Positions 56,710-64,000 of a stretch of DNA of 64,000 bases are shown here, one piece after another. The notes below the pieces were generated by a model. It saw only the letters and a list, made by a program, of their open reading frames with translations, had not been told where the DNA came from and made no database searches. The DNA is from CAWARU01 sp963805795 (GTDB lineage: Bacteria > Pseudomonadota > Gammaproteobacteria > UBA6186 > Azoamicaceae). A program made the translations under genes and the position numbers. Numbering within the stretch: the first letter of the stretch is position 1; every line of letters starts with the position of its first letter. Location: assembly GCA_963805795.1 (NCBI GenBank), contig CAWDVG010000001.1, positions 1,690,672-1,754,671 on the forward strand, in the 5' to 3' direction.

Positions 56710-56758
56710 TGGAGCTGGTGATAAGATTCGAACTCACGACCTGCTGATTACAAATCAG
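56710..56758 (-). pseudogene. 3' half of tRNA-Thr gene, copy 3
   Basis: Same 49-bp half tRNA as copy 1, with the same T-stem change. Confidence 0.9.
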
Positions 56759-56848
56759 GCTTGAGTTCTAATTTGTAGTGCGACAACTTATTGCTGTATA
56801 TTCATAATCTTAGCAAATTTTGAACTATCAGCAAAGGAGAGCTGTCGC

Positions 56849-57832
56849 ATGCGTAATTATACACGTTTAAATATGAAAGATCGATGCCTGATCACGACCT
56901 TCTTATCCATGGGGACTAAGGTTAGCACGATTGCACAAAGATCGGGTCGACATCGTTCCACTATCTATAGAGAATTAAAAAGGAACACTAAAAGAGGGAA
57001 GCGTTACATGCCGGGGGTCGCCAATGAATTAGCCAAAAAGCGTCATCCTCATCCACCTAATAAAATTAATACCATCCCTGCCCTTAATAAATTCATTTTT
57101 GATAGCCTTGAAAAAGGATGGAGTCCAGAGCAAATTTCACGGCGTATGCGTAAAGAAAAAAAAGATTTTCATGTCTGTTCAGAGAGTATCTATCGATATA
57201 TCTACAAAAATAAAAAGAGTAACCTTTTCCAACTCCTCCCTAGAAAAAATCCTTATCGCCGTTTCCGAAAATCTCGAAAAGTTCGTAATAAAGCCCAATT
57301 ATTATCGAGAAATATTGTTCATCGATCAGAAGAGGCTAATTCACGCAATATTTTAGGGCATTGGGAAGGTGATACCATTCATTTTCCACTGGGGCAGAAA
57401 TCCTGCGTTACAACTTTAGTTGAAAGAAAAAGTCGTTTTGTCTGTTTGCGAAAAAACGAAAATAAAACTGCTCCAACCGTTATTGGGAAGATTTTAAATG
57501 TTATTAAATCTTCACCTGCAAAAATATGGGATTCATTAACCTTCGATCAAGGTCCAGAATTTATGGAATATCCTCAACTAGAACGCAAAACGAAATGTAA
57601 AATTTATTTTTGCGATCCCCGTGCTCCTTGGCAACGAGGAAGCAATGAGAACACGAATGGGCGTCTGAGGCGCTATTTGCCCAAAAATCATCCTATAGAC
57701 GAGACAAGCCAAGAAGATTTAGATAGAATATCAGCATTGGTTAATAATACCCCAAGAAAGTGCCTGGGGTATCAAACACCTAGAGAAATGCTTATACAGT
57801 ATTGGAAGACTTTTTGTCGCACTGCTCTATAG
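56849..57832 (+). CDS. IS30-type transposase, copy 3
   Basis: 327 residues. Compared with copies 1 and 2 it has GKILN instead of GILN and several substitutions (ISRRMRKEK, KNPYRRFRKS, LGQKSC, KIWDSLTF). It is probably the ancestral form, since the others look like a 3-bp deletion derivative. Catalytic residues are unchanged. Confidence 0.92.
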   Translation: MRNYTRLNMKDRCLITTFLSMGTKVSTIAQRSGRHRSTIYRELKRNTKRGKRYMPGVANELAKKRHPHPPNKINTIPALNKFIFDSLEKGWSPEQISRRMRKEKKDFHVCSESIYRYIYKNKKSNLFQLLPRKNPYRRFRKSRKVRNKAQLLSRNIVHRSEEANSRNILGHWEGDTIHFPLGQKSCVTTLVERKSRFVCLRKNENKTAPTVIGKILNVIKSSPAKIWDSLTFDQGPEFMEYPQLERKTKCKIYFCDPRAPWQRGSNENTNGRLRRYLPKNHPIDETSQEDLDRISALVNNTPRKCLGYQTPREMLIQYWKTFCRTAL

Positions 57833-57863
57833 AATGCACAAGAACTTCCAAGATTAAGTGGTT

Positions 57864-57912
57864 GATTTATAAACAATTTTAAGTGCTGGCAGCCCGTTAC
57901 AAATGCATGACC
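57864..57912 (+). repeat. Dispersed 49-bp repeat, copy 3
   Basis: Same sequence as 28535-28583, 31 bp right of composite unit 3. The rest of 57833-58051 shows a GGCGCAAAAGTCGCGC repeat and no gene. Confidence 0.75.
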
Positions 57913-58051
57913 CATCACTACTTTTCATAGCTACATCGGCGCAAAAGTCGCGCAAGGATTTTTTCTACCCCAATTTTCATACTCCTTAAACACCTCAATC
58001 TGACAATTTTCGAAAAAATTAGGGGATCTCCTCCAAATAAATACTTTTAAG

Positions 58052-58086
58052 ATGTAATTAATACGTAAAAAACGAATTAATTACAT
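58052..58086. promoter_or_regulatory. Inverted repeat, probable AbiEi operator 2
   Basis: ATGTAATTAAT and ATTAATTACAT are perfect 11-bp arms, extended inward by CGT/ACG after one mismatch. It lies about 60 bp before the antitoxin start, near a TATAAT at 58107-58112. Confidence 0.7.
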
Positions 58087-58148
58087 ACAAAAAGTATAAA
58101 AACAGTTATAATATTTTTTAATTGAAATTAATTTCTAAAAGGCAAACA

Positions 58149-58961
58149 ATGTCGCGTCAAAAAATAGACAAAAAAACTGAAAAGATCCGCTTATTACAAC
58201 ATTTGATTGAAAAAGGCTTGCGAGTTTTTGAAACTGAAGAGGTCAAAAAATTGGCCAAAGAAGAATTAGGCGTCGATATACCCTATGTTTTACAAATCCT
58301 TTCCAACTTGACCAAAGAGGGCTGGGTAATCCCCCTGAAAAAGGGCCTCTATAAGCTGAGTCGTTCAACTGGGGTATCCCCCATTCATGAATTCGAAATT
58401 GCCATGCATTTAGCTAAACCAGCGATGATCAGTTACTTCTCAGCCTTTTATCACCACGGCCTAACCGATCAAGTACCCAGATTGGTTTATTTGAGTGCTC
58501 CAAAAATTCATAGTACCATTTATCGTCGCGGCAGCCAAAATACCCAGTTTAAAATCGAAGGAATAGACTACCGAATTATCCAATTAAAAAACGAAAAATT
58601 TTATGGTTATGAAAAAGCCTGGCGAGGAGAAGGGGCTTTTGTTGTGGCAGATCTGGAACGGACAGTAATGGAAGGATTTACCAACCCACAATATTGCGGA
58701 GGTTTTAATGAGGTCATGTACGGACTAGAAGAAGCGATGCCTAAACTTAACATAGAAAAACTCCTGGGTTATGCCTTACAATGGGATGTTGCAGTGGGAC
58801 GTAGGATAGGTTGGGCTTTAGAAGAACTTAATGTCGGACTAACAGAAGAGCAATGCTTAAAATTGCTACAACCAGGGCACTTGGGATATCGACGCTTAGA
58901 TCCCTCTCAAGTTTCCAAAGGACATTATTCAAAGCAATGGCGATTACAGATCAACTTATAA
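58149..58961 (+). CDS. abiEi: AbiEi-type antitoxin, system 2
   Basis: About 270 residues; the ATG at 58149 follows AAAAGG, and a start at 58122 is less likely. The N-terminal winged helix (EEVKKLAKEELGVDIPYVLQ, then LTKEGWVIPLKKGLYKL) is followed by AMISYFSAFYHHGLTDQ and ERTVMEGFTNPQYCGG, as in the AbiEi family. It represses its own operon and neutralises AbiEii. The start of the toxin gene is 11 bp after its stop. The two AbiE systems in the window are not close relatives. Confidence 0.88.
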   Translation: MSRQKIDKKTEKIRLLQHLIEKGLRVFETEEVKKLAKEELGVDIPYVLQILSNLTKEGWVIPLKKGLYKLSRSTGVSPIHEFEIAMHLAKPAMISYFSAFYHHGLTDQVPRLVYLSAPKIHSTIYRRGSQNTQFKIEGIDYRIIQLKNEKFYGYEKAWRGEGAFVVADLERTVMEGFTNPQYCGGFNEVMYGLEEAMPKLNIEKLLGYALQWDVAVGRRIGWALEELNVGLTEEQCLKLLQPGHLGYRRLDPSQVSKGHYSKQWRLQINL

Positions 58962-58971
58962 AGGAGTTTCT

Positions 58972-59844
58972 ATGTCTTTTAGAAATCAATTGTTACGAAA
59001 ACAGGCAGAAAAGCAAGCATCTTGGAATATCATCGAGTTGGATTATGCTTTAAGTTGGATATTGGCAGCCATAGGTGAACATTTACCCGCTAAACAAAAT
59101 CTTATATTTAAAGGTGGCACTTGTCTTAAGAAATGTTATTTTGGCGAACACTATCGCTTTAGCGAGGATCTGGATTTTACGACCGCGCCTGATACAACCG
59201 ATCAATTTTTAGATCACTGTATTGAACAAGTAGTCGGCCTAGCAACCAAACTATCCGCCCAACAAGGCAGTGGGGTTGAGTATCAGGTTGAACCATATCA
59301 AGAAAAAAATCCTCATCCCTTTAACCAAAGGGCTTATTTATTAAGGGCAAAGTTTCCTTGGCATCGTAGTCCGTTGACAAAAATTAAACTGGAAATCAGC
59401 CGAGATGAAAAACTAGTATATCCCAGCGTTGAAAAACCATTACTCCATGAATATGGTGAAGTGCTACCACAATGCATTAGGTCTTATGCTCTAGAAGAAA
59501 TCCTCGCTGAAAAATATCGAGGGATCCTCCAAAATCAAATACGTTTACAACTCAAAGGCTGGGTACGATCTAGAGTCAGAGATTTTTATGATCTCTGGCA
59601 TATTTTAAAGCACTTTAAATCTAAGTTGCATCTTGAGGAATTTCGGCAAGCGTTTGAGCAAAAGTGCTTACAAAAAGAGATCACCTTTGAAAATGCTCAA
59701 CAATTTTTTAATCAAGAAGACTATTTAAGCAGAGTTAAAAAAGATTGGGATCAATTTTTAAATGGATTGATCCAAACTTTACCATCTTTTGAGATACTCA
59801 TCGAGGAGCTGAAGGATGCAACTGAGGAAGTATTTAAAAAATAG
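58972..59844 (+). CDS. abiEii: AbiEii nucleotidyltransferase toxin, system 2
   Basis: 290 residues with AAGGAG before the ATG. Motifs: FKGGTCLKKCYF at 46-57, FSEDLDFTT at 63-71 with both catalytic Asp, TKIKLEIS near 137, and EEILAEKYRGILQ followed by RVRDFYDLWHI. Intact. A foreign C-terminal fragment of another AbiEii-like protein begins right after its stop. Confidence 0.9.
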   Translation: MSFRNQLLRKQAEKQASWNIIELDYALSWILAAIGEHLPAKQNLIFKGGTCLKKCYFGEHYRFSEDLDFTTAPDTTDQFLDHCIEQVVGLATKLSAQQGSGVEYQVEPYQEKNPHPFNQRAYLLRAKFPWHRSPLTKIKLEISRDEKLVYPSVEKPLLHEYGEVLPQCIRSYALEEILAEKYRGILQNQIRLQLKGWVRSRVRDFYDLWHILKHFKSKLHLEEFRQAFEQKCLQKEITFENAQQFFNQEDYLSRVKKDWDQFLNGLIQTLPSFEILIEELKDATEEVFKK

Positions 59845-60121
59845 TTTTGATTCTAATTGTGCATATCATGCACAACTATTTTTCAATAGTAATGATTTGG
59901 ACTTAAAAAATGCTGTTCCAGGCACATTATCTCTAACACCAACAAAAGAAATGATTTCAGAACTTAAGAATGATTATCATGCAATGTCGGGAATGATTTT
60001 CGGAGCAATACCTAAATTTTCTGATGTGATTCAGGCAATCTCCGATCTTGAAAGAAACTTAAATGAAAGCTGTAACGCTATGGATATGCCCATATCAAAT
60101 GGTGAAAAAGATTATGCGTGA
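59845..60121 (+). pseudogene. C-terminal fragment of a further AbiEii-like protein
   Basis: The frame contains LKNDYHAMSGMIFGAIPKFS followed by DVIQAISDLERNLN, a pattern common at the C-terminus of some other AbiEii/nucleotidyltransferase toxins but absent from the intact toxin. A frame-compatible ATG at 59816 lies inside the toxin gene. It may be a remnant, or a small extra gene of the system. Confidence 0.5.
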
Positions 60122-60158
60122 TAAAAATCCAAAGTTGCCATCAGACTGCGAAAAGTCC

Positions 60159-60197
60159 TATGTAATAAAAATGTATACACTTTTATTACATAGAGGT
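60159..60197. repeat. Palindrome with conserved core and exchanged arms, copy 2
   Basis: TATGTAATAAAAATG...ATTACATAG around the core GTATAC, followed by GAGGT. The arms pair perfectly over 13 bp, but differ from copy 1 at 11604. The remaining sequence 60198-60463 shows no gene and should hold the promoter of the next one. Confidence 0.75.
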
Positions 60198-60463
60198 GAA
60201 AACGACGGTACTTAATGCTATTTAAAATTTTGGAATTTGCAACTTCAACCGCGATGATATAGCGATTGAATCGGCCGACTGTTGAATTCTTTTGCTGATA
60301 TTCAAATATAAATTAAGCTAATTGACTTAAAAATATGAGACAATGATTCTCGCTTCAAGAAAATTGAAAATGTTAAGCCCTTTACAAAATAGCTAAGAAT
60401 AATTTACAATCTTGGTTGTATATCTTAATTCATCTAGTAATAGAACATATTTGGAGCATTGAA

Positions 60464-62248
60464 ATGAAAAAGGTTAAAACTAACAACGAAATTCAAACTA
60501 AAAGACCCCCAGCTAATTCCAAAACCTCGATATTACGTAGAACTGCAACTCAAACTGCAGCTAATAACTACCCCTGTGTAAACAAATCCCCCAAGACACC
60601 CGTAAGGCCAACGACAGCTACTGCCACAGCTAACTCTGCTGCAAACAAAATAGCCAGAAAAACAAATAATTTTAGAGTGAATTCTGATTCAAAAGAAAAA
60701 TCTGAAATCAATAGAAGACCAATGACTGCTCCATTTAAATCAAAAAAACTTATTGACCCTAAGTCAAATCCTAAGCTAATCCCAAATAAAACTGTTACTA
60801 CATCCCAACAAAAAAAACAAAATGAATTAAAAAGAATGGGAGATGCTAAAAAACAAGCAGAATTTAGACAAAAACAATTGATGGATCAAGAAAAAGCCAG
60901 AAAAGAAGCTGAATTAAGAGCACTTTATTATGAGGCAGAAAAGTACCTTGAAGGACCTGTTAAAGACATACAAAGGGGTATGGAACTACACCTACTAGCT
61001 GCATCTCACAGCTTTGCACCCTCCATCTGTAATTTAGGTATTTTATATTCACAAGGCGTACTTGTTAAACAAAACTTAACCCTTGCTATGAAATGTTTTG
61101 AAAGAGCAATTGAATTAGGATCTAAGCCTGCATTAATAAATATAGAGAATTGTCGTGAGCGAATATTAAAACAACAAATTGAAGAACAAAAAAAATTAAA
61201 AGCGGAACAAGAAAAAAAACAAAGGGAAGAATCAGAAGCAAAACAAAAACTTGAAACTAAAATCACCAAAAAAAGAGCACTCGTTTCATCTCATGTTGTC
61301 GAAGAAAATAGTCTTGCTCTTGCGTTATGTTCTGCTGCGGTTACAACCACCCATAATCAGCCTGCAAGTGGCAATATAAGAGTGATTAATAATAAAACAG
61401 CAGGACCAATTGTAATTGACACTCCTTTATTTTTTTCCGAAGAGGTCTTAATTTGTAATATGGTAGGAGATATTATTATTAAAGAACCTATTAGAACAAA
61501 TCATAACGTATATTTTATTTGTAAAAACTTAGATATTCAAAAGGGGATACTGGGGACAGGTAAGGTTTGGTGTTTAGCAAATGGAAACGCACAAGGCCTA
61601 AAAGCCAGTCTTGTTGCTGGGGAAGAGCTAAGAGTTGTAGCAAATGGAGATATCAACCTTCATACCTTAAAGAAGGGCAGAATAGGATCTCCTCGAGGGA
61701 TTTTTATCTCGGTAGGAGACACAAATTTGCATGGTCATTATTTGGCAGATGACGGTAAGCCAGACCTAGGTGGACAAGCTTTAAGAAAAGCTTTAGGAAT
61801 AACAAAACAAACGGGAGAAGGATCATTCTCTATCTCTTGCTTTTGTGATGATCCTCTAACTGACGAGACACCACGTAGTATTAATATTAGAAATACTGAA
61901 CTGAAAACTGGATTTGAAAAAGATTTTTTAACACGTGCAAAAGAAATGTTAGATTTCTTATCTGCTAAAATTTTAAAAACAAAACCTTTTGCTTTGCAAA
62001 ACAGTAAGGTATTTCTACCCTTAGCCAATGCCACAGCCTCAAGAGCGCCAGCGTTAATTGAAGAATGTGATGATGCACAAAATGAAATGGAAAATTCGAA
62101 AACACTTGTCAAAGTTATAAGTGATGTTGCAACGGCTGCGAATAAAATCAATGAAGATGCAGTGGCTGGTGCTAGTAGAGCAGCTGGTGCGGGATCTGCC
62201 AGTGCCGCTGCTGATGTCATGAAGAGACCGGCCGTAGCCAAAAAATAG
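60464..62248 (+). CDS. Sel1-repeat and beta-helix-like protein, putative effector
   Basis: 594 residues; GGAG lies 8 nt before the ATG at 60464. The first 100 residues are disordered (Thr, Ala, Pro, Lys). A coiled coil follows, then a Sel1-like repeat near 150-220 (PSICNLGILYSQGVLVKQNL, TLAMKCFERAIELGSKPALI), then a second Lys/Glu coiled coil. Residues about 305-430 form short repeated strands (GPIVIDTPLFFSEEVLICNM, DIIIKEPIRTNHNVYFICKN) like hemagglutinin-type beta-helices. The tail is Ala-rich and ends RPAVAKK. No signal peptide. The combination suggests a host-interaction protein, exported by a non-Sec route if at all. Confidence 0.8.
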   Translation: MKKVKTNNEIQTKRPPANSKTSILRRTATQTAANNYPCVNKSPKTPVRPTTATATANSAANKIARKTNNFRVNSDSKEKSEINRRPMTAPFKSKKLIDPKSNPKLIPNKTVTTSQQKKQNELKRMGDAKKQAEFRQKQLMDQEKARKEAELRALYYEAEKYLEGPVKDIQRGMELHLLAASHSFAPSICNLGILYSQGVLVKQNLTLAMKCFERAIELGSKPALINIENCRERILKQQIEEQKKLKAEQEKKQREESEAKQKLETKITKKRALVSSHVVEENSLALALCSAAVTTTHNQPASGNIRVINNKTAGPIVIDTPLFFSEEVLICNMVGDIIIKEPIRTNHNVYFICKNLDIQKGILGTGKVWCLANGNAQGLKASLVAGEELRVVANGDINLHTLKKGRIGSPRGIFISVGDTNLHGHYLADDGKPDLGGQALRKALGITKQTGEGSFSISCFCDDPLTDETPRSINIRNTELKTGFEKDFLTRAKEMLDFLSAKILKTKPFALQNSKVFLPLANATASRAPALIEECDDAQNEMENSKTLVKVISDVATAANKINEDAVAGASRAAGAGSASAAADVMKRPAVAKK

Positions 62249-62255
62249 GAAAAAC

Positions 62256-62277
62256 TGCATGTTAGAATTGACATGCA
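62256..62277 (+). terminator. Hairpin after the Sel1 gene
   Basis: TGCATGT and ACATGCA form a 7-bp perfect stem 8 bp after the stop codon, loop of 8 nt. No T-run follows, so termination is possible but unproven. Confidence 0.45.
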
Positions 62278-62374
62278 AAACTTATAATGCTTACTCAGAA
62301 GAGGCAGGCGAGATCCGCCCTACTGGAACAATAAAAGATTGCATTACATATGAAGCTCATCTACGATTATCATC

Positions 62375-63463
62375 ATGTTTAATCTATTTCAACTATTGTA
62401 TATTATTTTTAGACTCCTATTCAGTATATTAAGGCTGAGTGGCATCAGTTCAATTGTTGCCGAAAATATTATTTTGAAACAACAACTAATCATTTTATCT
62501 AGAAATAAAAAACGATGCCCTAATCTATCAAATTCAGATCGTTTAATATTTGGGTTTTTATCCAAATATATTAATTTTAAGAGATTGACACGTATAGCCG
62601 TTTTAGTTAAACCAGCCACTTTAATAAAGTTACACAAACTTTTTGTTTCTAGGAAATACAAATCATTATTTTCCAAAAAGAGTCATAAAAAACCAGGCAG
62701 AAAGGGCCTATCCCAAGAAATGATTGAACTCATTTTAAAATATAAAACTCTAAATCCAAGATTTGGCTATCTGCGTATTGCCATGCAGATTTCAAATCAA
62801 TTTGGAATTGAAATAAGCAGCGATACTGTAAGAAGAGTTTTAAATAGACTTTACAAACCAGATCCTAATAAAAATCGCGGACCTAGTTGGTTATCATTTC
62901 TCGGCCACACTAAAGATTCACTATGGTCCATCGATTTTTTTAGAACAGAATCTATTCATTTAAAATCTAATTGGGTCATGGTGATAATGGATCAATTTAC
63001 AAGAAAAATTGTTGGATTCGCTGTTCATAATGGCGACATGAATGGATCAACAATATGTTGTATGTTTAACAGTATAATTTTAAAACAAAAATTGCCAAAA
63101 CGAATTTCAACCGATAATGATCCTCTTTTTGAATTTCAAAGATGGCAAGCCAATCTAAGAATTCTAGAAATTGAACATATAAAATCCATACCCTATACCC
63201 CAATTTCTCATCCCTTTGTGGAGCGATTAATTAGAACGATAAGAGAAGAATTATTAAACAATGTTTTAGTCTGGAATGCGGGTGATTTGCAGAAAAAATT
63301 AGATGCTTATAAAGATTATTTTAATCATTCAAGAGCTCATGCAGGTATTAATGCAATGACACCTGAAAATAAAAGCTCAGGGATTAAAAAAGTGCTTAGT
63401 TTGAATAACTTTAAATGGCAAAAGCACCTGCATGGGTTGGTTCATTTACCTATTGCAGTCTAA
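62375..63463 (+). CDS. IS-A transposase, intact copy
   Basis: 362 residues. The N-terminal hydrophobic segment FNLFQLLYIIFRLLFSILRL is unusual for a transposase but conserved in the other copies. A basic region KYKSLFSKKSHKKPGRKG and a helix-turn-helix (GIEISSDTVRRVLNRLY) follow. The rve core has Asp in LWSIDFFRTE, Asp in STDNDPLF and Glu in FVERLIRTIREE. The IS family is not certain; it resembles IS3/IS481-superfamily integrase-core enzymes. This is the only copy here without a disabling mutation. Confidence 0.88.
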   Translation: MFNLFQLLYIIFRLLFSILRLSGISSIVAENIILKQQLIILSRNKKRCPNLSNSDRLIFGFLSKYINFKRLTRIAVLVKPATLIKLHKLFVSRKYKSLFSKKSHKKPGRKGLSQEMIELILKYKTLNPRFGYLRIAMQISNQFGIEISSDTVRRVLNRLYKPDPNKNRGPSWLSFLGHTKDSLWSIDFFRTESIHLKSNWVMVIMDQFTRKIVGFAVHNGDMNGSTICCMFNSIILKQKLPKRISTDNDPLFEFQRWQANLRILEIEHIKSIPYTPISHPFVERLIRTIREELLNNVLVWNAGDLQKKLDAYKDYFNHSRAHAGINAMTPENKSSGIKKVLSLNNFKWQKHLHGLVHLPIAV

Positions 63464-63486
63464 AATTTAGGAATTCGCATACTACA
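62375..63486 (+). mobile_element. IS-A, copy with intact transposase
   Basis: The transposase is followed by the conserved right end AGGAATTCGCATACTACA at 63469-63486. The left end is not defined, because no matching inverted repeat is visible upstream. It is joined directly to the middle of an IS481-type element, so the insertion or a later deletion removed the 5' part of that element. Confidence 0.8.
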
Positions 63487-63727
63487 CGAGTTGCGGCAGA
63501 ATCTGTTTAAATGGAAAAAAGATAAATGTCAGCCAAGTCTTTGCAGGACAAAACGTCGGCATTAAAGAAACAGAGGATAAGATCTGGCTAGTAAGCTTTA
63601 TGGATTATGATTTAGGGTATTTTGATGAAGAATCATGTAGACTGGAACCTTTAACGAACCCTTTTGGGCCTAAAGTGTTACCCATGTCTCCGGTATAAAC
63701 TGTAACCCATGTGTCCGGTACGGACCT
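63487..63727 (+). pseudogene. 3' end of the IS481-type element next to the intact tRNA
   Basis: Matches the last 79 or so codons of the IS481-type transposase (TSCGRICLNGKK to the stop) and its right end. It continues without a break into CGGACCTGATTTATATGG and the tRNA gene, exactly the junction found inside the three composite units. Confidence 0.9.
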
Positions 63728-63735
63728 GATTTATA

Positions 63736-63811
63736 TGGAGCTGGTGATAAGATTCGAACTTACGACCTGCTGATTACAAATCAGCTGCTCTACCAACTGA
63801 GCTACACCAGC
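63736..63811 (-). tRNA. trnT(UGU): tRNA-Thr(UGU)
   Basis: 76 nt on the minus strand from G at 63811 to the encoded CCA at 63736. The acceptor stem GCTGGTG pairs with CACCAGC, the D arm is GCTCAGTTGGTAGAGC, the anticodon arm GCTGA-TTTGTAA-TCAGC gives anticodon TGT, and the T arm GTAAG-TTCGAAT-CTTAT closes. It reads ACA threonine codons. An IS481-type element ends about 10 bp downstream of the CCA. This is the only complete tRNA in the window. Confidence 0.95.
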
Positions 63812-63906
63812 GAAGTAACTATTATACAGAACTGTCTCATAAAAGAGAAGAGATGAAACATGCCGAAGAAATATCGCATTTTATGTCTCTGATCAGATTG
63901 ATCGAC

Positions 63907-63975
63907 TAATCAGTTTATTATGTATGGCAAAAAAAAACCCTATATCAAGGTGATATAGGGCTATAAACTGATTAG
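63907..63975 (-). terminator. Nested hairpin terminator near the right edge
   Basis: On the minus strand CCCTATATCA-CC-TTGATATAGGG is followed by nine T (63929-63937), a good rho-independent terminator for a gene beyond the right edge. It is nested inside a second perfect 13-bp inverted repeat, CTAATCAGTTTAT at 63907-63919 with ATAAACTGATTAG at 63963-63975. The tRNA lies further downstream in the same direction. The stretch 63812-63906 shows nothing else. Confidence 0.75.
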
Positions 63976-64000
63976 ATGGAGCGTTCATTTATCTCCATTT

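Larger units (their letters stand above)
55400..57832 (+). mobile_element. Composite unit 3: IS481-type, tRNA-Thr half, IS30-type
   Basis: 2433 bp. The IS481 part matches the other units; the IS30 part differs by about a dozen bases and a 3-bp insertion. It is flanked by GCGCAAAAGTC-type repeats at 55341 and 57936, and followed by the 49-bp dispersed repeat. Confidence 0.9.

Overview
The window is AT-rich accessory DNA from a gammaproteobacterium, probably a host-associated member of the Legionellales or a relative. The support is indirect: metabolic genes look gammaproteobacterial (YecM-like protein, Bcr/CflA-type MFS pump, photolyase beside a TIGR01777 epimerase), there are large eukaryotic-like proteins (ankyrin, TPR, WD40, Sel1, a predicted deaminase), and many genes are decaying under a heavy insertion-sequence load. 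The genus cannot be fixed from the sequence alone.

Layout. 1-6 kb: two very large minus-strand ankyrin proteins, one with kinase-like motifs and cut by the window edge. 6-14 kb: housekeeping-type genes (YecM-like, amidohydrolase, MFS, two alpha/beta hydrolases) mixed with gene fragments (internally deleted ABC transporter, racemase N-terminus, frameshifted ABM monooxygenase, SnoaL-like C-terminus). 14-24.6 kb: an 890-residue WD40 protein, photolyase, TIGR01777 epimerase and a 755-residue orphan, lying between two partial copies of one Rossmann-fold gene, then NmrA-like pseudogenes that have lost their start codons. 24.7-30 kb: an AAA-ATPase/nuclease gene, an IS66-type transposase plus DUF559 gene between 197-bp inverted repeats, and IS remnants. 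30-34 kb: isochorismatase-like hydrolase and pirin, then an AbiE toxin-antitoxin pair. 35-42 kb: a second AAA-ATPase/nuclease gene under a 39-bp perfect inverted repeat, a complete IS21 and a group II intron.

42-44.4 kb holds the most interesting cargo: a two-gene operon encoding a predicted zinc-dependent deaminase (HAE plus CxxC) with an NLS-like basic stretch, and a 184-residue partner. 44.6-57.8 kb contains three almost identical 2.43-kb units, each made of an IS481-type element, a 49-nt 3' half of a tRNA-Thr gene and an IS30-type element. The intact tRNA-Thr(UGU), still bordered by the 3' end of the same IS481 element, is at 63.7 kb and marks the probable birthplace of the unit. Between the copies lie a third AAA-ATPase/nuclease, a high-GC methyltransferase, a phosphotransferase and an AlbA_2 regulator. 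58-62 kb: a second AbiE pair and a Sel1/beta-helix-like repeat protein.

One transposase family, called IS-A here (rve-type DDE enzyme; right end AGGAATTCGCATACTACA), recurs throughout: one intact copy (62.4 kb), two with inactivating mutations, one fragment, and at least three solo ends. The overall picture is a repeat-driven plastic region in which mobile and selfish genes (three ATPase/nuclease genes, two AbiE systems, composite IS units) and candidate host-interaction proteins sit among eroding metabolic genes.
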